From Williamwhitmania taraxaci (GTDB lineage Bacteria; Bacteroidota; Bacteroidia; Bacteroidales; Williamwhitmaniaceae): a DNA stretch of 64,000 nucleotides. Under the pieces are notes generated by a model. It saw only the letters and a list, made by a program, of their open reading frames with translations. It was not told where the DNA came from and ran no database searches. Positions 17,301 to 26,387 of the stretch are shown piece by piece. Location: NCBI RefSeq assembly GCF_900096565.1, contig NZ_FMYP01000001.1, positions 92,086-156,085 on the forward strand. Direction: 5' to 3'. The translations under genes and the position numbers were made by a program. Position 1 is the stretch's first letter; each line of letters starts with the position of its first letter.

Positions 17301-17878
17301 ATATCAACGTGCTCGTTATGGATACTGAAGTTTACTCTAATACCGGTGGTCAATCTTCCAAAGCAACTCCAGTAGGGGCAGTGGCTAAGTTTGCTGCATC
17401 CGGAAAGAGGGTTCGCAAGAAGGATCTTGGTATGATGGCCATGTCTTATGGTTATGTATATGTTGCTCAAGTGGCAATGGGTGCAAACCAAAATCAGTAT
17501 TTCCAAGCAATCAAGGATGCTGAGGCATATCCTGGACCATCGCTCATTATTGCCTATGCTCCATGTATCAACCACGGTTTACGTGCTGGTATGGGTGCAA
17601 CGCAACGTGAGGCTAAGAACGCTGTAGAATGTGGATACTGGCATCTATATCGCTTCAACCCTATGTTGGAAAACGAAGGAAAGAACCCATTCACCCTTGA
17701 CAGCAAGGAGCCTGATTGGACCAAATTCCAAGCCTTCCTTCAAGGTGAAGTTCGCTATACCTCGCTCATGAAGTCATTCCCAGCCGAGGCTTCGGAACTC
17801 TTCAAAATAGCACAGGAAAACGCACTTTGGCGTTATAACGGATACAATCGTTTGGCAAAGCAAGATTTTACAAAGTAA
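14348..17878 (+). CDS. nifJ: Pyruvate:ferredoxin (flavodoxin) oxidoreductase
   Basis: It oxidises pyruvate to acetyl-CoA and CO2 while reducing ferredoxin, a central step in anaerobic energy metabolism. It is a single chain of 1176 residues with the expected domain order: pyrimidine-binding domain I (IYPITPSSTMAEH), domain II, the gamma-type domain, two 4Fe-4S motifs (CIQCNQCSYVCP at about 691 and CTGCGNCVDVCP at about 746), and the TPP domain containing CAGCGETPY, NATGCSSIYGGSAPATPY and GDGWAYDIGYGG. Codon use is strongly biased, which suggests high expression. It has its own terminator and is monocistronic. Confidence 0.97.
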   Translation: MAKSKKFITCDGNYAAAHIAYMFSEVAAIYPITPSSTMAEHVDEWAAFGRKNIFGQPVRVIEMQSEAGAAGALHGSLQSGALTTTFTASQGLLLMIPNMYKIAGELLPGVFHVTARSLAAQALSIFGDHSDVMSTRQTGFAMLATSSVQEVMDLAAVAHLASIKSRIPFMHFFDGFRTSHEIQKIEALDMEELAGLLDQKALQAFRDGALNPEHPVTRGTAQNPDIYFQSREAANSFYDAIPELVEDYMKQLSKITGREYNLFDYYGDPNAEHVVVAMGSVCDTLKEVVDYLNKKGQKVGVVNVHLYRPFSAKHFFKAFPKSAKVITVLDRTKEPGANGDPLYLDVRDLFYGKDKAPVIVGGRYGLSSKDTTPAQMVAVFENMKMAEPKNQFTVGITDDVTFRSIPVGAEINLGSKGTFQAKFYGLGSDGTVGANKNSIKIIGDNTDKYAQAYFAYDSKKSGGITVSHLRFGDEPIRSPYLVNTPDFVACHVPAYLNKYNMLKGIRKGGTFLLNSTWSVEETKAKLPNSVKKQLAEQEVNFYIINATAIAEELGLGTRTNTIMQSAFFTIAEVIPADAAIKSMKKAIDKDFGRKGEEVVKMNYAAVDRGAAVTKVAVPAEWAKLGADVHTARLNAPAFISEMADPINNLKGDDLPVSAFTGREDGTFPSGTTAYEKRGIAVTVPEWIGENCIQCNQCSYVCPHAVIRPFVLTEDEVKNAPAGTKVVKGNGGIKDYSFRMQISPLDCTGCGNCVDVCPAPKKALEMRPLESQLVEDARWDYMHSKVGYKDTILDKSKSVKNSQFAQPLFEFSGACAGCGETPYIKAITQLFGDRMMVANATGCSSIYGGSAPATPYCANKDGKGVAWANSLFEDNAEYGLGMVTGVENQRTRLASIMTEAMNGGMSAETKAAMQEWIASKANAEKSKIASAALIALLEREKDAVAKQILDLKQYLIKKSQWVFGGDGWAYDIGYGGLDHVLASGEDINVLVMDTEVYSNTGGQSSKATPVGAVAKFAASGKRVRKKDLGMMAMSYGYVYVAQVAMGANQNQYFQAIKDAEAYPGPSLIIAYAPCINHGLRAGMGATQREAKNAVECGYWHLYRFNPMLENEGKNPFTLDSKEPDWTKFQAFLQGEVRYTSLMKSFPAEASELFKIAQENALWRYNGYNRLAKQDFTK

Positions 17879-17895
17879 TCTTGTCATATTTTATT

Positions 17896-17927
17896 AAAAT
17901 GCGGGGCTATACCCCGCATTTTTTGTT
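17896..17927 (+). terminator. Terminator after nifJ
   Basis: AAUGCGGGG (17898-17906) pairs with CCCCGCAUU (17912-17920) around a five-base loop, followed by a U-rich tract. It lies about 18 bases after the nifJ stop, inside the reading frame that would otherwise extend the next gene upstream. Confidence 0.85.
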
Positions 17928-17961
17928 TTATTTGATTAATTTGGATCCAAAATATATCATC

Positions 17962-20922
17962 GTGAGGCTTAAATCGGTAGCCATACTTCTTAGTATCGTC
18001 ATTTTTCCGCTCATCGGCGTCGGGCAATCGCCTCCCTACATTAACTATAAGGGTGGCGATCAAATACCATCTTCGGAAACTTACCATGTAATCCAAGATA
18101 CCAAGGGCTACATTTGGGTTGCTACCGCTTGCGGAGTTAGCCGGTTCGATGGGTATGAGTTCACCACATTTACCTTAAAGGATGGCCTGCCTGATAATGT
18201 AATCCATGAAATATACGAGGATTATAAAGGACGGATTTGGTTTGTATCGTATTCGGGGCAACTCTCCTACTTTTTTGAAGGGAAGATATACCCGTATAAG
18301 TATAATTATTTGATGACGGGTATTTTTGCTGGGGGAAAAGGGGCGGTAAAATGCTCTTTTAGGGTATCGCACGAAGATCACATATTAATAAGTGTTAATA
18401 GAAAAGGAATATTTGAAATTTATCCAGACGGGAAACTCGTTAAGCATTATTCAGAGATAGGTGCTGGGCTTATTTTTAAATTTCAGAATGATAATACATT
18501 CCCCCTTCTCGCATGGGATATTTCTACTAAAGTTAATCCGACTACTACAATTTTAGCAGATTCGAGTATTACTCTTCCCATAAAAGATTTTGTCAAGATT
18601 AATCCCTCCCACTTATTTGCAACCGAAAAAAACGGATTATTCGTAATTTCTTTTGGCGAAACTTATGTAATATGCAAGGGAAAGGAAACGACTTCGTATA
18701 CAACTACAAAACCAATAATTTGGATTAGCAAGGGAAGCGATGGGCTTATTTGGGTTTCGAGATATAATGAGGGGGTTCGCTGCTATAATGATGTTCACTT
18801 AGACAAAGGAGAACTTTATAAACTATTTGATGGGTTATCTATAACTTCTGTATGCAAGGATAAAGAAGGAGGTTATTGGTTCTCGACCTATACACATGGG
18901 CTGTTTTACGTCAGTAATTTAAATAGTAAAACATATTTTTGGCATTCTCTTCAATTCGATCATAAAAAGATAATGGCAATTGAGACCTTTCCAAAGGGTT
19001 TGTTTGTCGGATTCGACAATGGCGATATTTCTATAGTTAATTCCAATGATACAATAGAATCCCTCTCTCTTCCCCGTATCAAAAAGATGGATTTATATGT
19101 GAATTACATTCATTATAATCAGTACTCAAAGGATGTTCTATTGCTCTCCAATATTTTCGTCTACAATATTGGAAATGGGCAAATACAACAGTTTATTAAT
19201 GAATTCACTAGAAAGGGATCAGATAAGGGTATTTCACCTAGATATGCTATTACTTATAACACCAAGACTTGGATTGGAACAAGACTTGGACTGCTCATAT
19301 TTGACGGACAGAGAGTCATTTATGATTCATTTAAGGCTGGCGATTTTAAATCCACCGTGAACGCATTGGCGCTTGCCAAGAACGGCACTTTGTGGCTGGG
19401 ATGTTCTGATGGCTTATGGAAATTTAAGAATGGCAAGTTTGAATGGATGGGAGAGGTTATGCCCTTTTTTCGAAACAGGATTAGCCGTGTAGCCATAAAT
19501 CCAATAGATAGTTCTGTTTGGGTAGGAACAAGGGGAGGTGGAATTGGGGTATTTAATGGTTCCACACTCTCATTTATCAGCACCGACGATGGGCTCCCTT
19601 CAGATATTATCACCTCTATAGCCATGGGGGTCGACCGCGTTTGGGTGGGCTCAAGTTCGGGTGTGGCTCAGGTTTCCATAGTGCCCGATATTTCTGGAAA
19701 GTATATAGTATCCGGTTTCGATAAGTCCATAGGGATCGTTTCAAACGAGATTCTCGATCTTCTCCCCACGGATTCAACCCTCATTATTGGGACTCGCGAC
19801 GGAGTGCTCTCTTACCGATTGGAGGATATCCGAAACCAAGTAAAACCGAAAGTGCTAATTACTAAACTATCCGTAAATGGTCGTGATACCTCAGTTTTAA
19901 ATAACCTGAACTTAGACTATTTTCAGAATAATATCTCTATTTCGTTTGCTGGGTTCACCTATAAAACCTTACGAAATACGCTTTTTCGTTACCGATTGCA
20001 CGAATCAGATTCGATTTACTCCTATACTCGAATCCCATCGGTTATTCTGCCTGCTCTTTCACCAGGGAAATACTCCTTTGAGGTATGGGCGCAAAATGCC
20101 TATGGTCAATGGAGTGTTAGTCCCGCCAAGTTTCATTTTTCTATACTCTCTCCATTTTGGAGAATGCCTTGGTTTGTTTTTCTGATTTCGGTTGCCGGAT
20201 TTCTTGTGTTTTCCTTTGTCTTTGCTTTTCGGCTTCGGGTGATAAAGCAACATAATATTTTGTCGAGAAGGTTGGATGGATGGAAGCAGCAAGCCCTGCT
20301 TCAGCAGATGAATCCGCATTTTATTTTCAATACGCTGAATTCGATACAACTATTTATTCTTCAAAACGACACTCGTTCTAGTCAGCGCTACCTTACAAAA
20401 TTCGCCAAACTCATGCGGCTCACGCTCGAGAATTCCCAATCCTTCAGCGTATCCTTTACAAACGAACTTGAGGCCTTGAGGCTATATCTCGATCTAGAGG
20501 CTCTTCGCGCCGATAAGCAGTTTGAATTTGAGATTGTGGTTGATGGGAGTCTACCACTGGAGGCAAATATCCCCAGTTTAATTGTTCAACCCTTTGTTGA
20601 AAATGCTATTTGGCACGGGGTAATGCCTAAGGGTAAGGGCGGTAGAATAATCGTTACCTTTAAGTTTAGAGAGAATAAGGTTCTCTGTACCATTGAGGAT
20701 AATGGTATTGGCCGGGTGGCTGCATCAAAATATACTTCGGCCAAAGCGCACAAATCGCGGGGATCGGAAATCACTACGCAGCGGTTGCAGCTTCTCAAGT
20801 CGATGTATGGGCAGCAGCTCGGTATTGTTTACATCGACCTGAAGGATAGCTTGGATCAACCCGCTGGCACTCGGGTAGAATTAGTAATTCCAATTCTTCC
20901 TGCCAAAAACATCCTTGATTAA
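17962..20922 (+). CDS. Periplasmic-propeller sensor histidine kinase, LytS type
   Basis: A membrane sensor kinase of about 986 residues. The GTG at 17962 gives a clear signal peptide (MRLKSVAILLSIVIF); the open frame continues up to a TTG at 17881, but that would translate the nifJ terminator. A two-component-type beta-propeller fills roughly residues 30-630, with repeats such as DTKGYIWVATACGVSRFDG. A Y_Y_Y domain follows, then a membrane helix (WFVFLISVAGFLVFSFVF), then the His-kinase domain with phospho-acceptor motif NPHFIFNTLNS near 785 and ATPase motifs ENAIWHG and EDNGIG. It lies 25 bases before its LytTR partner. The ligand is unknown. Confidence 0.9.
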   Translation: MRLKSVAILLSIVIFPLIGVGQSPPYINYKGGDQIPSSETYHVIQDTKGYIWVATACGVSRFDGYEFTTFTLKDGLPDNVIHEIYEDYKGRIWFVSYSGQLSYFFEGKIYPYKYNYLMTGIFAGGKGAVKCSFRVSHEDHILISVNRKGIFEIYPDGKLVKHYSEIGAGLIFKFQNDNTFPLLAWDISTKVNPTTTILADSSITLPIKDFVKINPSHLFATEKNGLFVISFGETYVICKGKETTSYTTTKPIIWISKGSDGLIWVSRYNEGVRCYNDVHLDKGELYKLFDGLSITSVCKDKEGGYWFSTYTHGLFYVSNLNSKTYFWHSLQFDHKKIMAIETFPKGLFVGFDNGDISIVNSNDTIESLSLPRIKKMDLYVNYIHYNQYSKDVLLLSNIFVYNIGNGQIQQFINEFTRKGSDKGISPRYAITYNTKTWIGTRLGLLIFDGQRVIYDSFKAGDFKSTVNALALAKNGTLWLGCSDGLWKFKNGKFEWMGEVMPFFRNRISRVAINPIDSSVWVGTRGGGIGVFNGSTLSFISTDDGLPSDIITSIAMGVDRVWVGSSSGVAQVSIVPDISGKYIVSGFDKSIGIVSNEILDLLPTDSTLIIGTRDGVLSYRLEDIRNQVKPKVLITKLSVNGRDTSVLNNLNLDYFQNNISISFAGFTYKTLRNTLFRYRLHESDSIYSYTRIPSVILPALSPGKYSFEVWAQNAYGQWSVSPAKFHFSILSPFWRMPWFVFLISVAGFLVFSFVFAFRLRVIKQHNILSRRLDGWKQQALLQQMNPHFIFNTLNSIQLFILQNDTRSSQRYLTKFAKLMRLTLENSQSFSVSFTNELEALRLYLDLEALRADKQFEFEIVVDGSLPLEANIPSLIVQPFVENAIWHGVMPKGKGGRIIVTFKFRENKVLCTIEDNGIGRVAASKYTSAKAHKSRGSEITTQRLQLLKSMYGQQLGIVYIDLKDSLDQPAGTRVELVIPILPAKNILD

Positions 20923-20947
20923 ATTTGTTACCTTTGCCCCAACCAAA

Positions 20948-21712
20948 ATGCTAAGGATGCTTAATGCCGTTATCGTTGACGATGAAGTTGCTGCCATAAA
21001 ATCAATCGAACTTATTGCAACTAAATATTGCCCTGAGGTTCGTATTTTAGGCAATGCGCAATCGGCTGCTGACGGCGTTAGCCTTATCCTCCGAACTAAT
21101 CCCGACTTAGTATTTCTCGATATCGAGATGCCGTTGGGGTCTGGTTTCGATTTGCTGGAGGCAATTCCCGATCGAACTTTTGAGGTGATATTTACTACTG
21201 CTTATAACCACTATGCCGTAAAGGCTTTTAAGTATAGTGCAGTGGATTATCTCCTGAAGCCAATCTCTATTGATGAGTTTATCGAAGGGGTTGATAAGGT
21301 ATCGAAGATTAAAAGTAACACGATAGACACAAGAACCAAGTATTTATCGCTCTTTGAGAACCTAAACAGTATCTTGCCCAACAAATTGATCATAACCCAT
21401 GCGACGGGTTTTCATCATGTCGATTTAGATAAGATTCTATATTTTGTAAAGGAGGAGAATACCACAATTGTGCATGAGTTGAATGGGGGAAATACAATAT
21501 CCGTTAGACCTTTGAAAGAGTATGAAGATATTTTATTCGACCGCAACTTTTTCAAACTAACTCCAACAATCTTGATAAACTTAATACACGTTGCTCATGT
21601 AAATAAATCGACAAGGAGTGTAACCTTTACTGGGGGAACTTCAATACCGGTTACCTCAGAAAAACTTCAGCAGTTAGTTGCTTCTGTTGATCGATTGTGG
21701 AACGTAAAATAA
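20948..21712 (+). CDS. LytTR-family response regulator
   Basis: The partner of the upstream kinase. The N-terminal receiver domain shows the acidic pair IVDDE, phospho-acceptor Asp58 in DLVFLDIEMP, and the Lys of YLLKP. The C-terminal LytTR DNA-binding domain covers about residues 145-255 (ILYFVKEENTTIVHEL, LTPTILINLIHVAHVN). I prefer the ATG at 20948; an ATG at 20957 also fits, and a longer frame would need TTG. TACCTTTG at 20930-20937 matches the -7 consensus, so the regulator may also be transcribed on its own. Confidence 0.92.
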   Translation: MLRMLNAVIVDDEVAAIKSIELIATKYCPEVRILGNAQSAADGVSLILRTNPDLVFLDIEMPLGSGFDLLEAIPDRTFEVIFTTAYNHYAVKAFKYSAVDYLLKPISIDEFIEGVDKVSKIKSNTIDTRTKYLSLFENLNSILPNKLIITHATGFHHVDLDKILYFVKEENTTIVHELNGGNTISVRPLKEYEDILFDRNFFKLTPTILINLIHVAHVNKSTRSVTFTGGTSIPVTSEKLQQLVASVDRLWNVK

Positions 21713-21719
21713 GGATGGT

Positions 21720-22148
21720 TTGGCACGAATAATTGGCATCGATTACGGACGAAAAAGGGTAGGGGTAGCAGTTACCGATCCTTTGCAAATTGTAGCTCAG
21801 GGTTTAACAACCGTGCACGCTTCCGAAATTATTAATTTTCTGAAGGAGTATTTTGCAAAAGAGACTGTAGAACGGGTAGTCGTGGGTTACCCAAGGCAGA
21901 TGAATAACAATCCAAGTGAGTCGGCTCGATTTGTGGAGGAATTTTTGAATAGAATGAAAAAAGTGTTTCCAACGATGCCAGTTTCGCTTGTAGATGAAAG
22001 GTTTACTTCAAAAATTGCAATGAAATCGATGATCGATGGAGGTGTAAAAAAGAAGGACCGGATGAACAAAGAAATGGTTGACATGGTTAGTGCTTCAATA
22101 ATTTTGCAGAGTTATATGGAAAGTTTGAGTTCCGGAAAATATTTTTAA
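21720..22148 (+). CDS. ruvX: RuvX/YqgF-family nuclease (putative Holliday junction resolvase)
   Basis: A small RNase H-fold protein of 142 residues linked to 16S rRNA processing and Holliday junction cleavage in other bacteria. GIDYGRKRVGVAVTDP carries the first catalytic Asp, VVGYPRQMN the middle motif, and LVDERFTS the second acidic residue. The start appears to be TTG at 21720, with AAGGA a few bases upstream; the nearby ATG is out of frame. It begins 7 bases after the response regulator and 4 bases before def, so these genes probably share transcripts. Confidence 0.92.
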   Translation: MARIIGIDYGRKRVGVAVTDPLQIVAQGLTTVHASEIINFLKEYFAKETVERVVVGYPRQMNNNPSESARFVEEFLNRMKKVFPTMPVSLVDERFTSKIAMKSMIDGGVKKKDRMNKEMVDMVSASIILQSYMESLSSGKYF

Positions 22149-22152
22149 AACA

Positions 22153-22704
22153 ATGATATTACCAGTTTATGTAGTTGGATCGCCTGTTCTAAGGAAGGTT
22201 GCAGAGGACATTGATGCTGCCTATCCTGAATTGCAGGGATTGATATCCAACATGTTCGATACAATGTCTTTTTCCGATGGAGTGGGGCTTGCTGCCCCCC
22301 AAATTGGCAAATCAATTCGCCTATTCGTTATTGATGCATCACCTATGGCCGAGGATTATCCCGATTTGGTGGGTTTTAAACGGGTGTTTATAAATGCCCA
22401 TATTACAGAGCGATTTGGCGATCCTTGGTATTTTAATGAGGGCTGTTTGAGCATTCCGAACCTAAGGGAAAACGTTTTGCGGGAGGAATCTATCCGAATA
22501 GAATATGTCGATGAAAATTTTCAGCCACATGCGGAAGTCTTTAACGGAATAGCTGCACGGGTTATTCAGCACGAATACGATCATTTAGAAGGTGTTTTAT
22601 TCATAGACAAGTTGGCTCAAATACGCAAGCGTATGGTTCAAGGTAAGGTTACTGCTATAACCAAAGGGCGGTTTAGTGCTTCCTATAAAACTAAGATTGG
22701 ATAG
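22153..22704 (+). CDS. def: Peptide deformylase
   Basis: It removes the formyl group from nascent protein N-termini. The three conserved motifs are intact: GVGLAAPQIG, EGCLSIP with the metal Cys, and QHEYDHLEG with two metal His and the catalytic Glu. Length of 183 residues is normal. It follows ruvX by 4 bases and is followed by a terminator that overlaps the presumed comEC promoter. Confidence 0.96.
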   Translation: MILPVYVVGSPVLRKVAEDIDAAYPELQGLISNMFDTMSFSDGVGLAAPQIGKSIRLFVIDASPMAEDYPDLVGFKRVFINAHITERFGDPWYFNEGCLSIPNLRENVLREESIRIEYVDENFQPHAEVFNGIAARVIQHEYDHLEGVLFIDKLAQIRKRMVQGKVTAITKGRFSASYKTKIG

Positions 22705-22735
22705 TTGACTTGATCTTTTTTATTTTGTAAATTTG
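22705..22735 (+). promoter_or_regulatory. Putative comEC promoter
   Basis: TTG (22705-22707), a 20-base spacer, then TAAATTTG (22728-22735), a full match to TAnnTTTG. It starts at the def stop codon. The downstream edge abuts the def terminator hairpin. Confidence 0.5.
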
Positions 22736-22762
22736 GGTGGAATTCTATTTCCACCTTTTTTT
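22736..22762 (+). terminator. Terminator after def
   Basis: GGUGGAA (22736-22742) pairs with UUCCACC (22749-22755) around a six-base loop, followed by seven U. It ends one base before the comEC ATG, so it lies in the comEC leader. Confidence 0.75.
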
Positions 22763-24874
22763 ATGCTGCATCAACTCTTCGATAGGCTGAGGCAATTTCC
22801 TTGGCTTCGGTTCACGATACCACTTCTGTTGGGTATCGTGCTCGAAGGTATTGTTCCATCTCAACAGCATTATCTGCTGCCTGGTATTGCCCTGGTATTT
22901 CTATTTCTTGCTGCATTTCTGCATCCTTGGCAAGGGTATTCCAATAGATGGATTGTAGGGGTGGCCATCAACCTATTTCTGTGTGCCGGCGGCTACTGGC
23001 TTGCTGTGGAAGCGAGGGAAGAACCGCCTTACCCCGATAATTATTCCGGTTTTTTTATTTTGAAAATCCGGGAGATGCCGGAGGAAAAGGAACGCAGTTT
23101 TCGGCTGAAAGCCTACCTGGTGAGTGAACTTAGAAACGATTCACTTTACTTTGTTGGGCAAGAGATACTGCTATACATTAAAAAGGAAAGTCGAGCAGCA
23201 AACCTAAAGCCGGGCGATGAAATGTTGGCAAATGTGCGCTTGCAAAAGCCTGCTAATGCGCTAAATCCCGGAGATTTTGATTATCGCAACTACTTAGCGG
23301 TTCATGGAACTTACTATACTGCATTTCTAAACCTTTCCCAAGCGAAACTGTTGCCCAAGAGCGGTGAGTTTAGCCCAACTATCTTTTTAAGAAACCTGCG
23401 TGGACACCTTATCCAAAAACTTCCTGATTATGGGATTACGGGTAACAACTTGGCCATATTTTCGGCACTCACCCTTGGCTATACTGGGTATCTCGATACC
23501 GAAACGCGCAACGACTTTGTGGCATCTGGGGCTATGCATGTACTCTCTGTATCGGGATTGCATGTGGCAATTGTCTTTCTTTTATTTTCTTACATGCTTG
23601 GGTTTACAAGTCGAAGTATACGATATGTCAGGTCAAGGGCTATTATCGTAATAATATTACTTTGGATTTATGCTTGTTTAACCGGGTTACCTCCGAGTGT
23701 TCTTCGCTCAACCATAATGTTCTGCATTGTGATTGGTGCGAGGGTTTTTAAAAAACGCTCAAACATATACAACTCTGTGGCCATCTCGGCTTTTTTACTC
23801 ATGTTATTTGATCCACTCGTAATTTACGACATTGGTTTTCAGCTATCCTACATGGCATTGCTCTCTATTGTTTATTTTCAGCCCATACTGTTGGGCCTGT
23901 TTCATTTTAAAATTCGGATAATTCAAAAGGCATGGGAGTTAACTGCTGTTTCCTTTGCTGCACAAATTGCTACTACACCCATCTCTATTGCCGTATTTGG
24001 ACAATTCCCTATCTATTTTTGGGTATCAAATATCTTTGTGATATTCCTTTCAACTATTCTACTATATGTTGCTGCCCCCTTTGGATTGCTTGCATATTTT
24101 GTCCCTTTTGTCGGGAAGTTGGTTGGTCAAGGACTGTCTTATTTGCTCGACGGACTAAGGTACATCACCAATTTTGTGGAACAACTACCGGGATCGGTAG
24201 TTACGGGGTTGCATTTAAACGCAATCCAGGCTATGTTGCTCGTTTTTGCAGTTATAATGGTTGGATTTTATCGGGAATCACGACAAAAGTTGTGCATCGC
24301 CCTTGTTCTTGCTTCCATTGGAGTAGTTATTTTGATCGATTCAATGAGCATTATAAATCATAAGCAGCAGCAGGTGGTTGCTATTCTTTCCGTCCGCAAT
24401 GGGAAAGCCATAGCCTTTATTCAGGGACAAACAGCTACGGTTTTGTGGAGTGGAAAAGTGATGGATAGTGTGTCTATTGGCAATGCGCTGCGTGCTCCAA
24501 TGAAATACTATAGAATAAAAAAGATTAACCTTCTTCCGCTCGAAAATTTAAATGATACAATTGGGTTTCCATTGTCTGCTTCAAGTATTGCTGGCGAAAG
24601 TATTCTCATTATTTCGTATGGAGGGAAACTGGTTGCTATCCAGAAGAACAAGCCAAACTTTTACCTCAAAAAACTTCCTTTGAATGATCGGCTGGAGGTT
24701 GATGTCCTTTACTCCGATAATTATTACCTAGGTAAAATTGCCATGAATGTGATTCTTCCAAAGACGTTGGTTTTAGGTAAATTGCCATCACAACAATCGC
24801 TAGCCAATGCACCGCCAGCCGAGTTGTGGCCACTTCCGTCAAATGGTGCTTACTTGCTGTCCATCAAACATTAA
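22763..24874 (+). CDS. ComEC/Rec2-family DNA uptake channel protein
   Basis: A polytopic inner membrane protein that, in competent bacteria, moves single-stranded DNA into the cytoplasm. I start at ATG 22763 (MLHQLFDRLRQFPW), giving 703 residues; the longer frame needs TTG and would translate the def terminator. An N-terminal DUF4131-like region with several helices leads to the competence domain, containing SGAMHVLSVSGLHVAI and TGLPPSVLRSTIMF. The C-terminal roughly 180 residues do not show the His-rich motifs of the metallo-beta-lactamase domain seen in longer ComEC proteins. No other competence genes are in the window. Confidence 0.88.
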   Translation: MLHQLFDRLRQFPWLRFTIPLLLGIVLEGIVPSQQHYLLPGIALVFLFLAAFLHPWQGYSNRWIVGVAINLFLCAGGYWLAVEAREEPPYPDNYSGFFILKIREMPEEKERSFRLKAYLVSELRNDSLYFVGQEILLYIKKESRAANLKPGDEMLANVRLQKPANALNPGDFDYRNYLAVHGTYYTAFLNLSQAKLLPKSGEFSPTIFLRNLRGHLIQKLPDYGITGNNLAIFSALTLGYTGYLDTETRNDFVASGAMHVLSVSGLHVAIVFLLFSYMLGFTSRSIRYVRSRAIIVIILLWIYACLTGLPPSVLRSTIMFCIVIGARVFKKRSNIYNSVAISAFLLMLFDPLVIYDIGFQLSYMALLSIVYFQPILLGLFHFKIRIIQKAWELTAVSFAAQIATTPISIAVFGQFPIYFWVSNIFVIFLSTILLYVAAPFGLLAYFVPFVGKLVGQGLSYLLDGLRYITNFVEQLPGSVVTGLHLNAIQAMLLVFAVIMVGFYRESRQKLCIALVLASIGVVILIDSMSIINHKQQQVVAILSVRNGKAIAFIQGQTATVLWSGKVMDSVSIGNALRAPMKYYRIKKINLLPLENLNDTIGFPLSASSIAGESILIISYGGKLVAIQKNKPNFYLKKLPLNDRLEVDVLYSDNYYLGKIAMNVILPKTLVLGKLPSQQSLANAPPAELWPLPSNGAYLLSIKH

Positions 24875-24946
24875 AAAAAGCGGGAATTATATTTTAATAT
24901 TGACTGGTTGTATTACATTTGACCCTCCATTATCTTTTCTATTTCT

Positions 24947-26287
24947 ATGAGAATAATTGTTGCCGGTGCTGGCGAAGTAGGTGTGCATCTTGCAAAGATG
25001 TTAAGCAACGAATACCACGATATCGTCGTAATTGACTCGGAAGAGGAGTTGCTGCGATCATTGGACAGCGCCGCCGACGTTACAACTGTAAATGGATCGG
25101 CTACAAATATCAGTGCGTTGAATGAGGCGGGAATCAAAAAGGCGGACCTGTTCATTGCCGTTACCCATTTTGAGGAGACAAACATTATTGCTGCCATCTT
25201 AGGCAAGCGGTTAGGGGCCAAGAAGGTAATTGCTCGTATCGACAACTACGAGTATCTAGAACCCAACAACAAGGAGATTTTTCTTAACTTAGGTATCGAT
25301 TATCTTTTTTATCCAGAAAAGATTGCCGCTCGGGAGATCATCGGGCTCCTTGGCCAAACTAGCTCTACCGAATATGTTGATTTTAGCAATGGAAAACTTT
25401 CGCTCATTGTTTTTAAACTTGAAGAGAACGCTCCGGTAATTGATAAAACCTTACTTCAGGCAACGCGCGAAAACGGGAAACTCGAATACCGTGCCGTAGC
25501 AATAAGTAGGGAAGGGGAGACCATTATTCCTCGGGGTAGCGATCAGTTTAAAGCCGGTGATATGGTTTATGTAATATCCAACCAAGCCGGTATTAAGGAT
25601 ATGCAAACCTATTCGGGTAAAACCAATATCGATGTTCATAACCTTATGATTTTGGGGGGAAGTCGGATAGGGAAGCGTGTTGCAATGGAGCTTGAGAAGG
25701 AGGCTAATGTGAAACTTATTGAGTTTGACAAGGAGAAAAGTATTCAACTTGCCCAGGTGCTCCAAAATACACTCGTTATCCATGGGGATGGACGAAATAC
25801 CGATCTATTGTTAGAAGAGGGACTTCGCAATATGGATGCTTTTGTGGCGGTTACAGGAAATTCGGAGACCAATATTCTTTCGTGTATGCTTGCTAAGCGC
25901 ATGGGGGTTAAGAAAACTATTGCCGAAATTGAAAACCTCGACTACATCAAACTTGCTGAGAGTGTTGGTGTCGATACCGTTATCAACAAGAAACTTATAA
26001 CTGCTAGTCGAATCTTTAGATTTACTATGAGCACCGATGTTCAGGCAATTAAATGTCTTACTGGTTGCGAGGCAGAGGTGATCGAATTTATTGTGAAGCC
26101 AGGTTCTCCGATTACAAAGGGACCAATCAAGCACATTAACTTCCCCAAAGATGCGATTATTGGCGGTGTGGTTAGGGGTGATATGGCTCTTATTGCTAAG
26201 GGTGTAACCGAAATTAAAGCTTACGATAGGGTTGTCGTTTTTGCTCTGCCATCTGCTATCAATCGAATAGGGAAGTATTTCAACTAA
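24947..26287 (+). CDS. trkA: Trk potassium uptake regulatory subunit TrkA
   Basis: A cytoplasmic NAD(H)-binding ring that gates the TrkH potassium channel. It has two RCK units in tandem: Rossmann motif VAGAGEVGVHLAKML at residues 4-18, a first TrkA-C domain around 140-220, a second Rossmann unit with LGGSRIGKRVAMEL near 235, and a second TrkA-C domain at the end. Length is 446 residues. TrkH, often the next gene, is not here. TACATTTG at 24914-24921 is a likely -7 element. Confidence 0.95.
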   Translation: MRIIVAGAGEVGVHLAKMLSNEYHDIVVIDSEEELLRSLDSAADVTTVNGSATNISALNEAGIKKADLFIAVTHFEETNIIAAILGKRLGAKKVIARIDNYEYLEPNNKEIFLNLGIDYLFYPEKIAAREIIGLLGQTSSTEYVDFSNGKLSLIVFKLEENAPVIDKTLLQATRENGKLEYRAVAISREGETIIPRGSDQFKAGDMVYVISNQAGIKDMQTYSGKTNIDVHNLMILGGSRIGKRVAMELEKEANVKLIEFDKEKSIQLAQVLQNTLVIHGDGRNTDLLLEEGLRNMDAFVAVTGNSETNILSCMLAKRMGVKKTIAEIENLDYIKLAESVGVDTVINKKLITASRIFRFTMSTDVQAIKCLTGCEAEVIEFIVKPGSPITKGPIKHINFPKDAIIGGVVRGDMALIAKGVTEIKAYDRVVVFALPSAINRIGKYFN

Positions 26288-26387
26288 GTAATACCTCGAT
26301 TTAAGGGAGCGTGAATCTGTAAATTAGTATTCATTCTTCTTTTCAATTCCTTTACGTATCAGCCATCTGGCGTTTTCTTATTCTTCC

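Noticed and set aside
17881-17961. N-terminal extension of the sensor kinase from a TTG start
   Set aside because: It would translate across the nifJ terminator hairpin. The GTG at 17962 gives a proper signal peptide.
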